A stretch of DNA of 64,000 nt from UBA1081 sp964495345 (GCA_964495345.1 CAZBVV010000001.1:1-64000), one strand, 5' to 3'. Shown: positions 53,870 to 63,612, counted from the first letter of the stretch. Numbers and translations: made by a program. Notes: a model not told the origin generated them from the sequence alone.

Positions 53870-54537
53870 ATAAAATAGCAACCGTTTATACAGATTTTAA
53901 TACTAAATTCGGCATTCCCCGTCAAAGCGGACTTTGTGAGGAATTAAAAGGAAAAATCGTGTTTGAGCCGCAATACAGAACAGATGAAGCTTTCAAGGGG
54001 CTTGAAGGCTTTTCTCATATATGGGTTATATGGCAGTTTTCCGAAGCTGTGAGAGATAAATGGAGTCCTACCGTAAGACCTCCGCGTCTTGGCGGAAACA
54101 AAAGAGTGGGCGTTTTTGCCACACGCTCCCCTTTCAGACCGAATAACATAGGTCTTTCATGTGTAAAGCTTGAAAAAATCGAATACGGCGAAAATGATTC
54201 CCCCGTACTTTATATTTCCGGTATTGATATGCTCAACGGCACACCAATATATGATATAAAGCCGTATATCCCCATGACCGATTGCAGAACTGAAGCAACT
54301 GACGGATTTACGGCATATACAAAGGACTATACCCTTGATGTGATATTCAATGATGAATTGTTGAACATTCTCCCCGAATGTAAAAGAGATGCCGCAATTA
54401 AAATGCTCTCTCTTGACCCAAGACCGTCATACATTGATGACGAAAACCGTATTTTCGGTGTTGAATTTGCATCTTATGATATAAAATTTAAAGTAAAAGA
54501 CGGTGTTCTGACCGTTTGTGAAGTAGTAAAATTATGA
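53866..54537 (+). CDS. trmO: tRNA (N6-threonylcarbamoyladenosine37-N6)-methyltransferase
   Basis: The 223-residue enzyme adds a methyl group to t6A at position 37 of some tRNAs. TrmO features are IPRQSGL, GLEGFSHIWVIWQF, RPPRLGG and VGVFATRSPFRPNNIGLS, with DIKPYIPMTD in the centre and RPSYIDDENRIFGVEF at the end. It overlaps both neighbours by four bases, which argues for an operon. Confidence 0.94.
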   Translation: MNKIATVYTDFNTKFGIPRQSGLCEELKGKIVFEPQYRTDEAFKGLEGFSHIWVIWQFSEAVRDKWSPTVRPPRLGGNKRVGVFATRSPFRPNNIGLSCVKLEKIEYGENDSPVLYISGIDMLNGTPIYDIKPYIPMTDCRTEATDGFTAYTKDYTLDVIFNDELLNILPECKRDAAIKMLSLDPRPSYIDDENRIFGVEFASYDIKFKVKDGVLTVCEVVKL

Positions 54538-55232
54538 AGAAAAACACAAAAACCGTAAAAAAAGCGTTTATTGCCACACTTCCCGTTATGGCAGGTTACA
54601 GCGTATTGAGTATGGGGTTCGGCATCCTGTTACAGTCAAAAGGCTACGGTGTCGGTTGGGCGTTGGCTATGAGCTGTTTCGTATATGCAGGTTCAATGCA
54701 GTATCTTGCGGTTGACCTGCTCGCAGGGGGTGTTTCCCTGATTACTGCGGCACTTACTACCCTTATGGTTAACGCAAGACATCTGTTTTACGGCATTTCA
54801 ATGATAGATAAATACAAAAACACATCATGGAAAAAGCCCTATCTTATATTTGCGTTGACAGATGAGGTATATTCACTTAACTGCGGTGATTTGCCCGATG
54901 ATGTGGATAATCCCTCACTTTACTATTTTCTTGTTTCATTATTCAATCAAAGCTATTGGGTAATCGGTTCGGTTGTAGGCTCGCTGTTGGGCTCGGTTAT
55001 CCCCTTTAACACTCAGGGGATTGACTTTTCCCTGACTGCTCTTTTTGTAACCGTATTTGTTGAACAATGGAAAAGCACAAAAAACCATGTTCCTGCAGTT
55101 ACGGGTGTTATCGTGTCCGTAATATGTCTTTTGATTTTCGGTGCAGATAATTTTCTTATTCCGTCCATGGTGCTTATTACTGCCGTTCTGACTTTCAACC
55201 GCAGATTTGAAAGGAGGCAGAACAATGGATAA
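54534..55232 (+). CDS. azlC: AzlC-family branched-chain amino acid exporter subunit
   Basis: The 232-residue membrane protein has about six helices and the AzlC features GFGILLQSKGYGVGWALAMS, FVYAGSMQYLAVDLL and LMVNARHLFYGISM. With AzlD it exports branched-chain amino acids or azaleucine in characterised relatives. Its end overlaps azlD by eight bases. Confidence 0.93.
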   Translation: MKKNTKTVKKAFIATLPVMAGYSVLSMGFGILLQSKGYGVGWALAMSCFVYAGSMQYLAVDLLAGGVSLITAALTTLMVNARHLFYGISMIDKYKNTSWKKPYLIFALTDEVYSLNCGDLPDDVDNPSLYYFLVSLFNQSYWVIGSVVGSLLGSVIPFNTQGIDFSLTALFVTVFVEQWKSTKNHVPAVTGVIVSVICLLIFGADNFLIPSMVLITAVLTFNRRFERRQNNG

Positions 55233-55548
55233 TATTCATTCGGCATTAATGATTGGAGTTATTGCACTTGTTACGGTTTTATTACGTTTTCTGCCTTTTT
55301 TGATATTCAGAAACAAAAAGACACCGGAATTTATTACGTATTTAGGCAAGGTTCTGCCCTTTGCAATAATGGGTATGCTTGTTGTCTACTGTCTTAAAAA
55401 TATTTCATTCCTTTCATCACCTTTCGGCATTCCCGAAATTATTGCAGTTGCGGTGGTTGTTCTTCTTCACCTGTGGAAAAGAAATACTCTTGTAAGTATC
55501 ATTGGCGGTACAGCCTGCTATATGGTGCTTGTACAAATTATATTTTAA
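55225..55548 (+). CDS. azlD: AzlD-family transporter subunit
   Basis: The protein of about 107 residues starts at ATG 55225, preceded by AAAGGAGG inside the end of azlC. It has three or four membrane helices and RFLPFLIFRN with KVLPFAIMGMLVVYCL, usual for AzlD. It pairs with AzlC. Confidence 0.92.
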   Translation: MDNIHSALMIGVIALVTVLLRFLPFLIFRNKKTPEFITYLGKVLPFAIMGMLVVYCLKNISFLSSPFGIPEIIAVAVVVLLHLWKRNTLVSIIGGTACYMVLVQIIF

Positions 55549-55561
55549 CGGAGAGATTTAT

Positions 55562-57688
55562 ATGATAAAATTCCCTGAAACATGGATATGGCTTGACGAT
55601 GAAATTTATCCCGAATGTCAAAGCAATCATTACAGCGGTCTGATGCCCGAACTAAACTACAATTATGCCGTTGCAGAATTCAAAAAGACATACACATTCG
55701 AAAAAAGAATTAACTATATTTCGTTACTGTTCAGCGGTGATACTGCTTTTGAGATTTATCTTAACGGTAAAATAATTGCAACAGGCCCGTCACCCGTCGG
55801 CGGCGACTTTCTCGGCAATGATAAACCGAGAAGCAAGCATTATTCAAACGAAATGGCTATTGAAGTGAACGGTAAATCTCTTGATTTTTTTGTAAGAGTT
55901 AAAATGGGACCAGTAGGAATTTATGAATACTCAAAAGGTCAATGCGGTTTTTCACTTTCTGCAATAGTCTCATTCGGCGATTTTGACAAGAAGAAAATTT
56001 CAACCGACAGCACATGGCTTGCACGCAAAAACAGAGCATACACAAAGCCTTATGAATTTGACGGCAGAATTTGTCCTGACGAATGGACACAGGCAAAAAA
56101 GGTAAAAGATATCTGGGATAACGATCTGGTATATCTGCCGCAGCTTGAAAGAAATGTCATTATTCCAAAGGCTGACGGTCTTACGGTCAAAGCAAAATCA
56201 ACACAGGAATTTACTGTTGATTTTGATAAAATATATGCCGCAATTTTAGCTCTTGATGTAAAAACAAAAGGCGATGTTAAAATTGAAGTTACAGCCTACG
56301 AAACAGAGATTGACAGCCGTTCAAAAACAGAAACGCTATATTTCAATTCCGACGGCGAATACACAGGCTTACAGGTACACAGCGTTGGTGCATTGAAAAT
56401 AAAAATTACAAATGAATCGGATGCAGATACAGTTGTTATACCTAAAATAATAACGGTGAATTATCCTGCACAGTCCTGTGCAAAAACGACCACATCCGAT
56501 AAAGATTTAAACCTTGTGCTTAATGTATGTGCACACACTCTTAAAATCTGCAGACAGCACATTCATCTTGACAGTCCGTGCCATTATGAGCCTCTCGCCT
56601 GCACGGGTGACTACTATATAGAAAGCCTTATGACAGCATTCTCCTACGGTGATATGAGGCTTGCTGAGTTTGACATTCTGCGTACTGCCGAGCTTTTAAG
56701 AAGCAACAACGGCAGAATGTTCCACACCACATACAGTCTTATATGGGTGCTGATGCTTTATGATGTGTATATGTTTACAGGTCACATCGAACTGCTTGAA
56801 AAATGCAAAGATGCTCTGATTATTCTTCTTGACCGCTTTAAAACATATATCGGCGAAAACAATATTATTGAATATCCCCCTGACTATATGTTTATTGACT
56901 GGCTGTATATTGACGGCATCACTCTCCACCATCCGCCGAAAGCATTGGGGCAGACCTGTCTTAATATGTTCTATTTCGGTGCATTGGAAAAAGCAAAAGA
57001 TATTTTTAACATTCTCGGGGATGAATCAAAAGCAGAAGAATGTAAAAACGGTGCAAATACCCTTAAAACAGCCGTAAATGAGGTGCTTTTTGACAAAGAC
57101 AGGCAGATGTATTTTGAGGGTATGACAACTCCTACTCCCGAAAACATGATAAGTCACGATATGCCTCAGAACACAACAAAAAAATATTACCGCAAACACG
57201 CAAACATTCTTGCAGCTTATTTCGGTATATGTGATGATGAAATGTGCAAAAATCTTATTCACAGAATAATGAACGATGAAATTGAAGGCATTTATCAGGC
57301 ATATTTTGCTCATTATCTTATGGAAGCAGTTTACAGAAACGGATTGCGTGATGAATACACGCTCAAAATTGCAGAACAATGGAAAAAGCACGTAAAAGAT
57401 TGTCCGAAAGGACTTACAGAGGGTTTTTATCCTCCCGAACCCACCTACAGCTTTGACCACAGTCACGCCTGGGGCGGCACTCCCCTTTATTCTGTTCCGC
57501 TTGCGTTGACAGGCTTTAAAATGGTAAAACCGGGATTTGAAGAAATAAGTCTTTCACCCTCACTTATGGGGCTTGAAAAAGCTGATATTCAGATTCCCAC
57601 ACCTTACGGAAATATTACTGTTTCTCTTGAAAACGGCAAAGAAACGGTATATAATATACCCGAACAAATTAAATGCAAAAGAGGTTAA
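55562..57688 (+). CDS. Alpha-L-rhamnosidase-like glycoside hydrolase (GH78-like)
   Basis: The enzyme of about 708 residues starts at ATG 55562 after GGAGAGA. An N-terminal beta-sandwich (about 1-300) with FEIYLNGKIIATGPSPVGGD and AARKNRAYTKP-type strands is followed by a six-hairpin barrel (about 300-620) that has the GH78-type DSPCHYEPLACTGDY region, where the acidic residues sit, and a late HSHAWGGTPLYSVPLA block. The final segment is a small beta domain. The match is by layout; a related family is possible. It has no signal peptide. Confidence 0.75.
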   Translation: MIKFPETWIWLDDEIYPECQSNHYSGLMPELNYNYAVAEFKKTYTFEKRINYISLLFSGDTAFEIYLNGKIIATGPSPVGGDFLGNDKPRSKHYSNEMAIEVNGKSLDFFVRVKMGPVGIYEYSKGQCGFSLSAIVSFGDFDKKKISTDSTWLARKNRAYTKPYEFDGRICPDEWTQAKKVKDIWDNDLVYLPQLERNVIIPKADGLTVKAKSTQEFTVDFDKIYAAILALDVKTKGDVKIEVTAYETEIDSRSKTETLYFNSDGEYTGLQVHSVGALKIKITNESDADTVVIPKIITVNYPAQSCAKTTTSDKDLNLVLNVCAHTLKICRQHIHLDSPCHYEPLACTGDYYIESLMTAFSYGDMRLAEFDILRTAELLRSNNGRMFHTTYSLIWVLMLYDVYMFTGHIELLEKCKDALIILLDRFKTYIGENNIIEYPPDYMFIDWLYIDGITLHHPPKALGQTCLNMFYFGALEKAKDIFNILGDESKAEECKNGANTLKTAVNEVLFDKDRQMYFEGMTTPTPENMISHDMPQNTTKKYYRKHANILAAYFGICDDEMCKNLIHRIMNDEIEGIYQAYFAHYLMEAVYRNGLRDEYTLKIAEQWKKHVKDCPKGLTEGFYPPEPTYSFDHSHAWGGTPLYSVPLALTGFKMVKPGFEEISLSPSLMGLEKADIQIPTPYGNITVSLENGKETVYNIPEQIKCKRG

Positions 57689-57692
57689 AAAT

Positions 57693-58562
57693 ATGAAAAA
57701 CTTTAAGGGTCTTTATACTGCACTCCTCACACCCTTTGACAAGGACGGCAAAATCAATCAGGATGCACTCACAAAGCTTATTAAACACAACATCAATATG
57801 GGCATTGACGGTTTCTATGCCTGCGGCACAACAGCTGAAGCATTCCTTATGTCAACTCAAGACAGAATGACACTTCTCGAATACACAAAGGCTGCTGCCG
57901 AGGACAAGAAAATCATCGCTCACATCGGCTCTCTCAATGAAGATGATGCAATAAAAATGGCTAAGCACGCAGAATCAATCGGCTGTGATGCTATTTCTTC
58001 CGTTGCACCTTTCTATTACAAATTCTCTTTTGAGGATATCAAAAATTATTACTACCGTATTGCTGAAAGCGTAAACATCCCCATGCTTGTTTACAATTTC
58101 CCCATGAACACAGGTGTTACAATGACTATGAAAGAGCTTGACCAGTTCTTCACAAGTGACAGATTCTTCGGTCTTAAACACACATCAAGCGATTTCTTCA
58201 CAATGGAACAGGTTAAGGCAAACTATCCCGACAAAATTGCACTCAACGGCTTTGATGAAATGTTCCTTGCAGGTCTTTCAATGGGTGCTGACGGCGGTAT
58301 CGGCAGTACATACAACTTTATGGCTGACAAGTTTGTTAAAATCAGACAGCTCTTTATGGAAAACAAGATTGCCGAGGCACAGGAAATTCAGCACACAGTA
58401 AACAAAATCGTTGCTGTTCTTTTCAAAGTCGGTCTTATGCCCGCACAGAAAGAAGTTCTTAATCAGATTGGTTTTGATTTCGGCGTTTGCAAGCATCCTT
58501 TCGGCGAGCTTAATGCAGAGGCTAAAAAGCTTATTGCAGACGAAATTATACCTCTGCTGTAA
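57693..58562 (+). CDS. nanA: N-acetylneuraminate lyase
   Basis: The enzyme of about 289 residues starts at ATG 57693 after GAGG. It has the TIM barrel of the DapA/NanA family: YNFPMNTG (active-site Tyr), the Schiff-base Lys in GLKHTSSDF, and NGFDEMFLAGLSMGADGGIGSTYN, which favours NanA over DapA. It splits sialic acid into N-acetylmannosamine and pyruvate. The adjacent sialidase-like gene supports this; nanE, nanK and a sialic acid transporter are not in the window. Confidence 0.92.
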   Translation: MKNFKGLYTALLTPFDKDGKINQDALTKLIKHNINMGIDGFYACGTTAEAFLMSTQDRMTLLEYTKAAAEDKKIIAHIGSLNEDDAIKMAKHAESIGCDAISSVAPFYYKFSFEDIKNYYYRIAESVNIPMLVYNFPMNTGVTMTMKELDQFFTSDRFFGLKHTSSDFFTMEQVKANYPDKIALNGFDEMFLAGLSMGADGGIGSTYNFMADKFVKIRQLFMENKIAEAQEIQHTVNKIVAVLFKVGLMPAQKEVLNQIGFDFGVCKHPFGELNAEAKKLIADEIIPLL

Positions 58563-59521
58563 TGATTATTGAATCAAAAAATAAAAAATATTATCATTGT
58601 CGTATTCCGGGCATAATCTGTACACAGAAAGACACACTTCTTGCATATTACGAATGCAGAAAAAGTGATTCCGACTGGGCAGAGATTGATATTAAAATCA
58701 TACGAAGCACCGATAAAGGTGATAATTGGAATGTGGCAAAGATAATTGAATCAACCGGCAAAACATTAAACAATCCCGTTATGATAACAAATAACGGGAT
58801 GATTCATTTATTGTATTGCGAAAACTACAAAAGAATTTTTCACTCTGTCAGCACAGATGACGGATTAAGCTTTTCCGCCCCTGTAGAAATTACTTGTACC
58901 GTAAAAGATGTTGAACATACAGTTGTAGCTGTTGGACCGGGACACGGTATAACAACTGCAGACGGAACAATGATTGTACCGTTATGGTTTGCAAACAATA
59001 AAGATGACAAATTATCACATCATCCCTCATTTATAGGTACGCTGTACAGCAAAGATAACGGCAACCATTGGCATACGGGTGAAATAATCGAAAAAGATTT
59101 TCTTAAAAATCCAAGCGAGTGTGCATTGGCTCTTCTAAAAGACGATACAGTTTTAATGTCAATAAGAAATGAAAGTGAATGCCATTTAAGATGCTTTGCA
59201 AAAAGTAATAACGGCTACGAGAATTGGTACGATATAGACTTTGATGAACGCTTTGCAGACCCTATATGCCAAGGCAGCATGACAAACAGCAAAAATATTA
59301 TATGTCACATCAACTGCAACCATAAAACCGACAGAAAAAATCTGATACTGAAAATATCGGATGATGATTTTAAAACATTCAGAGCAATCGAAGTTGACGA
59401 TTGCGGCGGATATTCGGATTTGTGCCTTATTAATAACACAGCATATATAATTTATGAAGACACAACGGATACGGATGAAGAATATTTTGTAAAATTAAAG
59501 TTTAAGAGGATTAAACAATAA
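58562..59521 (+). CDS. Sialidase-like BNR-repeat protein (GH33-like)
   Basis: The 319-residue protein has the sialidase fold: RIPGI (the FRIP arginine), Asp-box repeats STDKGDNW and SKDNGNHW, and a mid-protein EC/R region with LMSIRNESE. Two further arginines of the triad and the catalytic Tyr (CGGYSDL) are compatible with a GH33-like active site. It has no signal peptide. Its ATG overlaps the nanA stop codon by one base (TAATG), so translation is probably coupled. Confidence 0.82.
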   Translation: MIIESKNKKYYHCRIPGIICTQKDTLLAYYECRKSDSDWAEIDIKIIRSTDKGDNWNVAKIIESTGKTLNNPVMITNNGMIHLLYCENYKRIFHSVSTDDGLSFSAPVEITCTVKDVEHTVVAVGPGHGITTADGTMIVPLWFANNKDDKLSHHPSFIGTLYSKDNGNHWHTGEIIEKDFLKNPSECALALLKDDTVLMSIRNESECHLRCFAKSNNGYENWYDIDFDERFADPICQGSMTNSKNIICHINCNHKTDRKNLILKISDDDFKTFRAIEVDDCGGYSDLCLINNTAYIIYEDTTDTDEEYFVKLKFKRIKQ

Positions 59522-59551
59522 TTTATCGTAGAATAAATTGAAATAGAATTT

Positions 59552-59685
59552 GTAGGGTCGTTAACCTAACGCCCGATTTGCCGCAAGGCAAATAACGGTG
59601 GAACACCGTTTGATTGCACATATAAAAATTCCTTGCGGAATTTGTGCTTCGCACGCGGGCGATGAATCATCGCCACTACGGAACA
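59552..59685. repeat. Multi-hairpin intergenic element
   Basis: Several hairpins are strung together: ATTTGCC/GGCAAAT, AACGGTG/CACCGTT, AAATTCC/GGAATTT, GTGC/GCAC, and GGCGATGA/TCATCGCC. A GCCCG...CGGGC pair and TGTAG...CTACG border the block. There is no coding potential. This is most likely a dispersed MITE-like repeat of the genome. Confidence 0.65.
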
Positions 59686-59742
59686 TCATCAACATTCCGC
59701 TAAATTATTGTTTATAATAGCAACCAACATTATATATAAATT

Positions 59743-59775
59743 CTCCCGCAGATTAAATCTACGGGAGTTTGATTT
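59743..59775. terminator. Terminator between convergent genes
   Basis: CTCCCG(C)AGAT and ATCT(A)CGGGAG pair around TAA and are followed by T-rich sequence on the plus strand. The next bases (59783-59818) are an AT-rich TGTACATT quasi-repeat related to that at 37387-37425. Confidence 0.7.
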
Positions 59776-59818
59776 TATTAAGTTAATTGTACATTATACA
59801 TTGTAAATTGTACATTGA

Positions 59819-61162
59819 TTAGATAAGTCCCTGCTCCATCATTGCATCTGCAACCTTGATAAAGCCTGCAATATTTGCACCTGCAACAAGGTCATAGCCA
59901 AGACCGTATTCTTCTGCTGCCTTTGCGGAGTTATCGTGAATATCTTTCATAATATGCATAAGCTTTGCATCTACTTCTTCTGCTGTCCATGCATATCTCA
60001 TTGAGTTCTGGCTCATTTCAAGTGCTGAAACTGCAACACCGCCTGCATTAACTGCCTTTGAGGGTGCAACTGCCTTACAATTCTTTTTAAGATAATCAAG
60101 AGCATCGTTTGTTGTGGGCATATTTGCAACTTCAATGTAGTACTGTGTGCCGTTTGCAACGATTTTCTTTGCTTCGTCCATGTTGATTTCATTCTGTGTA
60201 GCACAAGGCATAGCAACATCAACCTTTTCGCCCCAGGGCTTCATACCTGCAACGAACTTTGCACCGAACTTATCAGCATAATCCTGAACTCTGTCACGAC
60301 CTGAAGCTCTCATTTCGAGCATATATGCAATCTTTTCATCTGTGCTGATTCCGTCAGCATCGTATACATAGCCGTCGGGACCCGAAATTGTAACAACCTT
60401 ACCGCCAAGCTCAGTAATCTTCTTTGCAGCACCCCATGCAACGTTACCGAAGCCTGAAAGTGCGAATGTCTTACCCTTAATTTCCTCACCGAAGTGTTTG
60501 AGTAATTCAACTGCATAGTATGTAGCACCGAAACCTGTTGCTTCGGGTCTGATAAGAGAACCGCCGTATGTAAGACCTTTACCTGTGAGAACACCGTTCT
60601 CATAAGCACCTCTGATGCGTCTGTACTGACCGAAAAGATAGCCGATTTCTCTGCCGCCAACACCGATGTCACCTGCGGGAACGTCAACACCTGCACCGAT
60701 GTGTCTGTAAAGCTCTGTCATGAATGACTGACAGAAACGGAGAATTTCACCGTCGCTCTTGCCTCTGGGGTCAAAGTCAGAACCGCCCTTACCGCCGCCG
60801 ATGGGAAGACCTGTAAGGCTGTTTTTGAAAGTCTGCTCAAAAGCAAGGAACTTCATAATTCCGATATAAACTGAGGGATGGAAACGAAGTCCGCCCTTAT
60901 AAGGACCGATTGCACCGTTAAACTGCACTCTGTAACCTGTGTTAACCTGAACCTTGCCGTTGTCGTCTACCCATGTAACACGGAATGCAATCTGTCTTTC
61001 GGGCTCAACAAGTCTTTCAAGAAGAGATGCTTTCTCGTATTCGGGATGCTGTTCGATAACAGGTATAAGAGATGTAAGAACCTCTGTTACAGTCTGTACA
61101 AATTCGGGTTCGTTAGCGTGTTTTCTCTCAACCATATCAATGGTACGCTCTACATAATTCAT
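59819..61162 (-). CDS. gdhA: NADP-type glutamate dehydrogenase (second paralogue)
   Basis: This 447-residue enzyme is clearly homologous to the one at 47.4-48.7 kb, with the same GPYKGGLRFHPSV, GGGKGGSDFDPRGKSD, and SQNSMR motifs, and FALSGFGNVAWGAAKKI as dinucleotide fold. It assimilates ammonium into glutamate or degrades glutamate. AAAAGGAG precedes the ATG. Codon use is more biased than in the first copy (TGC/GAC/CTT/AAG), so this is likely the main, highly expressed enzyme. Confidence 0.95.
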   Translation of the reverse strand: MNYVERTIDMVERKHANEPEFVQTVTEVLTSLIPVIEQHPEYEKASLLERLVEPERQIAFRVTWVDDNGKVQVNTGYRVQFNGAIGPYKGGLRFHPSVYIGIMKFLAFEQTFKNSLTGLPIGGGKGGSDFDPRGKSDGEILRFCQSFMTELYRHIGAGVDVPAGDIGVGGREIGYLFGQYRRIRGAYENGVLTGKGLTYGGSLIRPEATGFGATYYAVELLKHFGEEIKGKTFALSGFGNVAWGAAKKITELGGKVVTISGPDGYVYDADGISTDEKIAYMLEMRASGRDRVQDYADKFGAKFVAGMKPWGEKVDVAMPCATQNEINMDEAKKIVANGTQYYIEVANMPTTNDALDYLKKNCKAVAPSKAVNAGGVAVSALEMSQNSMRYAWTAEEVDAKLMHIMKDIHDNSAKAAEEYGLGYDLVAGANIAGFIKVADAMMEQGLI

Positions 61163-61391
61163 TTAAAATACAACTCCTTTTAGGAATAAAAATATCAATT
61201 TAAATTTTGATAGTTATTTTATACCTTTGAATATAAAATTGCAATAATAAATTTACAAAAAATATCATTTTGTCGGAATGATTAAAAATGAGCTGAAATA
61301 CGTAAAATTTTTAAAAAAATTGCCAACAGCTTTTTGTCAAATAATCATCAATATTCAAAATTTGTATATTAATTTATAATTGTATATTTAT

Positions 61392-61426
61392 TAAAAAAGA
61401 AAACGGCAGTAAAAGTTCACCGCCGT
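61392..61426 (-). terminator. Terminator of the DUF1846 gene
   Basis: ACGGC and GCCGT close a long imperfect stem around 61403-61426; on the minus strand the stem is followed by TTTTCTTTTTT. The rest of the gap 61163-61390 is AT-rich without a gene. Confidence 0.75.
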
Positions 61427-61447
61427 AATGTATATTAGTCTGTATTA

Positions 61448-62932
61448 TTAAATATGATAGAGATTATCGTTTTCATATTCGGGCTCAGTTGTAAGATTGA
61501 TGCCCAGTTTTCTGAAAATTATATGGTCTCTTGAAGAAAGAATTACCGAACAATGTGCTTCGCAACCGGCAAGTAAAGGTAACGCCTTTAATGCCTTTGC
61601 GGCATTTTCATCCGTTGCGGCACTTACGGAAAGAGCAATAAGAACCTCGTCAACATGAAGGCGTGGATTTTCACTGCCCAAATAGTTAACTTTAAGAGAC
61701 TGTACAGGCTCAATAAGGCTTGAGGGAAGAAGAAGCATCTCCTCATCAATATCCGAAAGATATTTAAGAGCATTAAGAATAAGAGCCGATGTTGCACCTA
61801 AAAGATTTTTTGTTTTACCTGTAAGAATTTTACCGTCTTTAAGCTCGATGGCTGCGGCAGGGGCATCTGTCTCTGCGGCAACGGCATTTGCAACTGACGC
61901 TACGGTTCTTGCCTCGGATGTGATACCGACTTTGTTCATAAGAAGCTCAATTTTTTCGATTTCCTTTAAAGTGTCCGCACCTTTTCTGCGTTCACAAAGA
62001 GCTGTATAATATCTTCTTGCAATCTCCTGTTTTGCCGCATATGAAACGGCATCATCGTCAAAAATGCAATTCCCCGCCATGTTTACCCCCATATCAGTCG
62101 GTGATTTATAGGGTGATGAACCGTAAATTCTTTCAAACATAGTATTAAGAACAGGGAAAACCTCAATATCTCTGTTGTAGTTAACGGTAATTTCGCCGTA
62201 AGCATCAAAATGAAACGGATCAATCATATTAACATCGTTAAGGTCTGCCGTAGCTGCCTCGTAAGCAAGGTTTACAGGATGATTCAAAGGCAGATTCCAT
62301 ATGGGAAATGTTTCAAACTTGGCATAACCTGCGTTAATACCTCTCATATGCTCGTGATAAAGCTGTGAAAGACAGGTTGCCATTTTACCGCTACCGGGAC
62401 CGGGTGCGGTAACAACAACAAGGCGGTGACTCGTTTCGATGTATTCATTTTTGCCAAAACCGTTTTCGGAAACAATTTTCTCAACAGCTGAAGGATAACC
62501 ATCAATATTATAATGAACAAAAACATTGATTCCCAAGCCCATTAACTTTGCCTTAAAAGCATCTGCCGATTCCTGATGGTTGTATTGAGTAATAACAACA
62601 GACCCCACATAAAGACCGACTTTGCGGAAAAGGTCAATAAGACGAAGAACCTCCAGATCGTAGGTAATATTAAGGTCTCCTCTGCGTTTGCGGCTTTCGA
62701 TTGAACCGGCATTTACAGCAATAACAATTTCAGCTTCATCTTTAAGCTCTAAAAGCATACGAAGCTTACTGTCGGGTTCAAAACCGGGCAGAACTCTTGA
62801 TGCATGATTATCGTCAAAAAGCTTACCGCCGAACTCCATGTAGAGTTTTCCGCCAAAATGTGCCATGCGTTTTCTTATCTGTTCCGACTGCATTTTAATG
62901 TATTTGTCGTTGTCAAAACCCTGTCTAAACAT
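61448..62932 (-). CDS. DUF1846-family protein
   Basis: The 494-residue protein belongs to a conserved family of unknown function found in many Firmicutes. Family features include the GFDNDKYIKMQSEQI start, the GDLNITYDLEVLRLI segment, TAPGPGSGKMATCLSQLYHE (a P-loop-like stretch near residue 177), and GINAGYAKFETFPIWNLPLNHPVNLAYEAATADL. Length is normal. It stands alone on the minus strand with a terminator after it. I do not assign a function beyond probable nucleotide binding. Confidence 0.85.
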   Translation of the reverse strand: MFRQGFDNDKYIKMQSEQIRKRMAHFGGKLYMEFGGKLFDDNHASRVLPGFEPDSKLRMLLELKDEAEIVIAVNAGSIESRKRRGDLNITYDLEVLRLIDLFRKVGLYVGSVVITQYNHQESADAFKAKLMGLGINVFVHYNIDGYPSAVEKIVSENGFGKNEYIETSHRLVVVTAPGPGSGKMATCLSQLYHEHMRGINAGYAKFETFPIWNLPLNHPVNLAYEAATADLNDVNMIDPFHFDAYGEITVNYNRDIEVFPVLNTMFERIYGSSPYKSPTDMGVNMAGNCIFDDDAVSYAAKQEIARRYYTALCERRKGADTLKEIEKIELLMNKVGITSEARTVASVANAVAAETDAPAAAIELKDGKILTGKTKNLLGATSALILNALKYLSDIDEEMLLLPSSLIEPVQSLKVNYLGSENPRLHVDEVLIALSVSAATDENAAKALKALPLLAGCEAHCSVILSSRDHIIFRKLGINLTTEPEYENDNLYHI

Positions 62933-63067
62933 ACTCTATAACATCCGCCTTAAAATGAATTCCACTAAATATAATAACAGAAAACATTTTATATTTCAAC
63001 ATATAAATGCAATTAATATTTGCATATTCAAAAAAATAATGATATATTAATGCAAGGAGTGATTTAT

Positions 63068-63601
63068 ATGAGTAAATGTACCGTTCTGTTTGCATCTGCA
63101 CATAAAAACGGAACAACAAAACAGTTAACGGACTGTTTTTTAAGTGAATACAGCGGCGATATCCGTCTGTATGATATGTATAAAGAAAACTTTGCACCCT
63201 GTACAGGTTGCGGATACTGTGATACTCACGGTAAATGCTATATGAGAGACATGGACTCAATTATTGACGATATATTTTCATCTGATTATATTATTTTTGC
63301 ATCACCTGTGTATAATTATACTTTTCCGGCACCGATGAAAGCGTTTTTAGACAGACTTCAACCATTCTTCGGCAAAGAAAAAACCGCCCTCCGCAGTAAA
63401 GGCTTTTTACTTGCCTCTTGCGGAAAAAGCGGAAAATTAGCTGTTGATGTAATGCAAAAACAATGTAACATAGCCTTTTGCGAGCTTTCAGCTGAAAATT
63501 GCGGAAATTACTTTTTTGTTAACACCGACAAGCAAACAGCTTTACAGAAAGAAGAAATCCGTAAAGTAAAAGAACTTGCTAAAGACTTTTTCAAAAATTA
63601 A
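63068..63601 (+). CDS. Flavodoxin-like NAD(P)H-dependent FMN reductase family protein
   Basis: The 177-residue protein starts at ATG 63068 after AAGGAGTG. SAHKNGTTKQL (about 10-20) is the FMN phosphate-binding loop, FASPVYNYTFPAPMKAFLDRL is the second flavin region, and CTGCGYCDTHGKCYMRDMD holds four cysteines that may carry an iron-sulfur cluster, as in iron-sulfur flavoproteins. The redox partner is unknown. It converges with the PHP gene at the end of the window. Confidence 0.85.
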   Translation: MSKCTVLFASAHKNGTTKQLTDCFLSEYSGDIRLYDMYKENFAPCTGCGYCDTHGKCYMRDMDSIIDDIFSSDYIIFASPVYNYTFPAPMKAFLDRLQPFFGKEKTALRSKGFLLASCGKSGKLAVDVMQKQCNIAFCELSAENCGNYFFVNTDKQTALQKEEIRKVKELAKDFFKN

Positions 63602-63612
63602 GCTTTCAGCCA

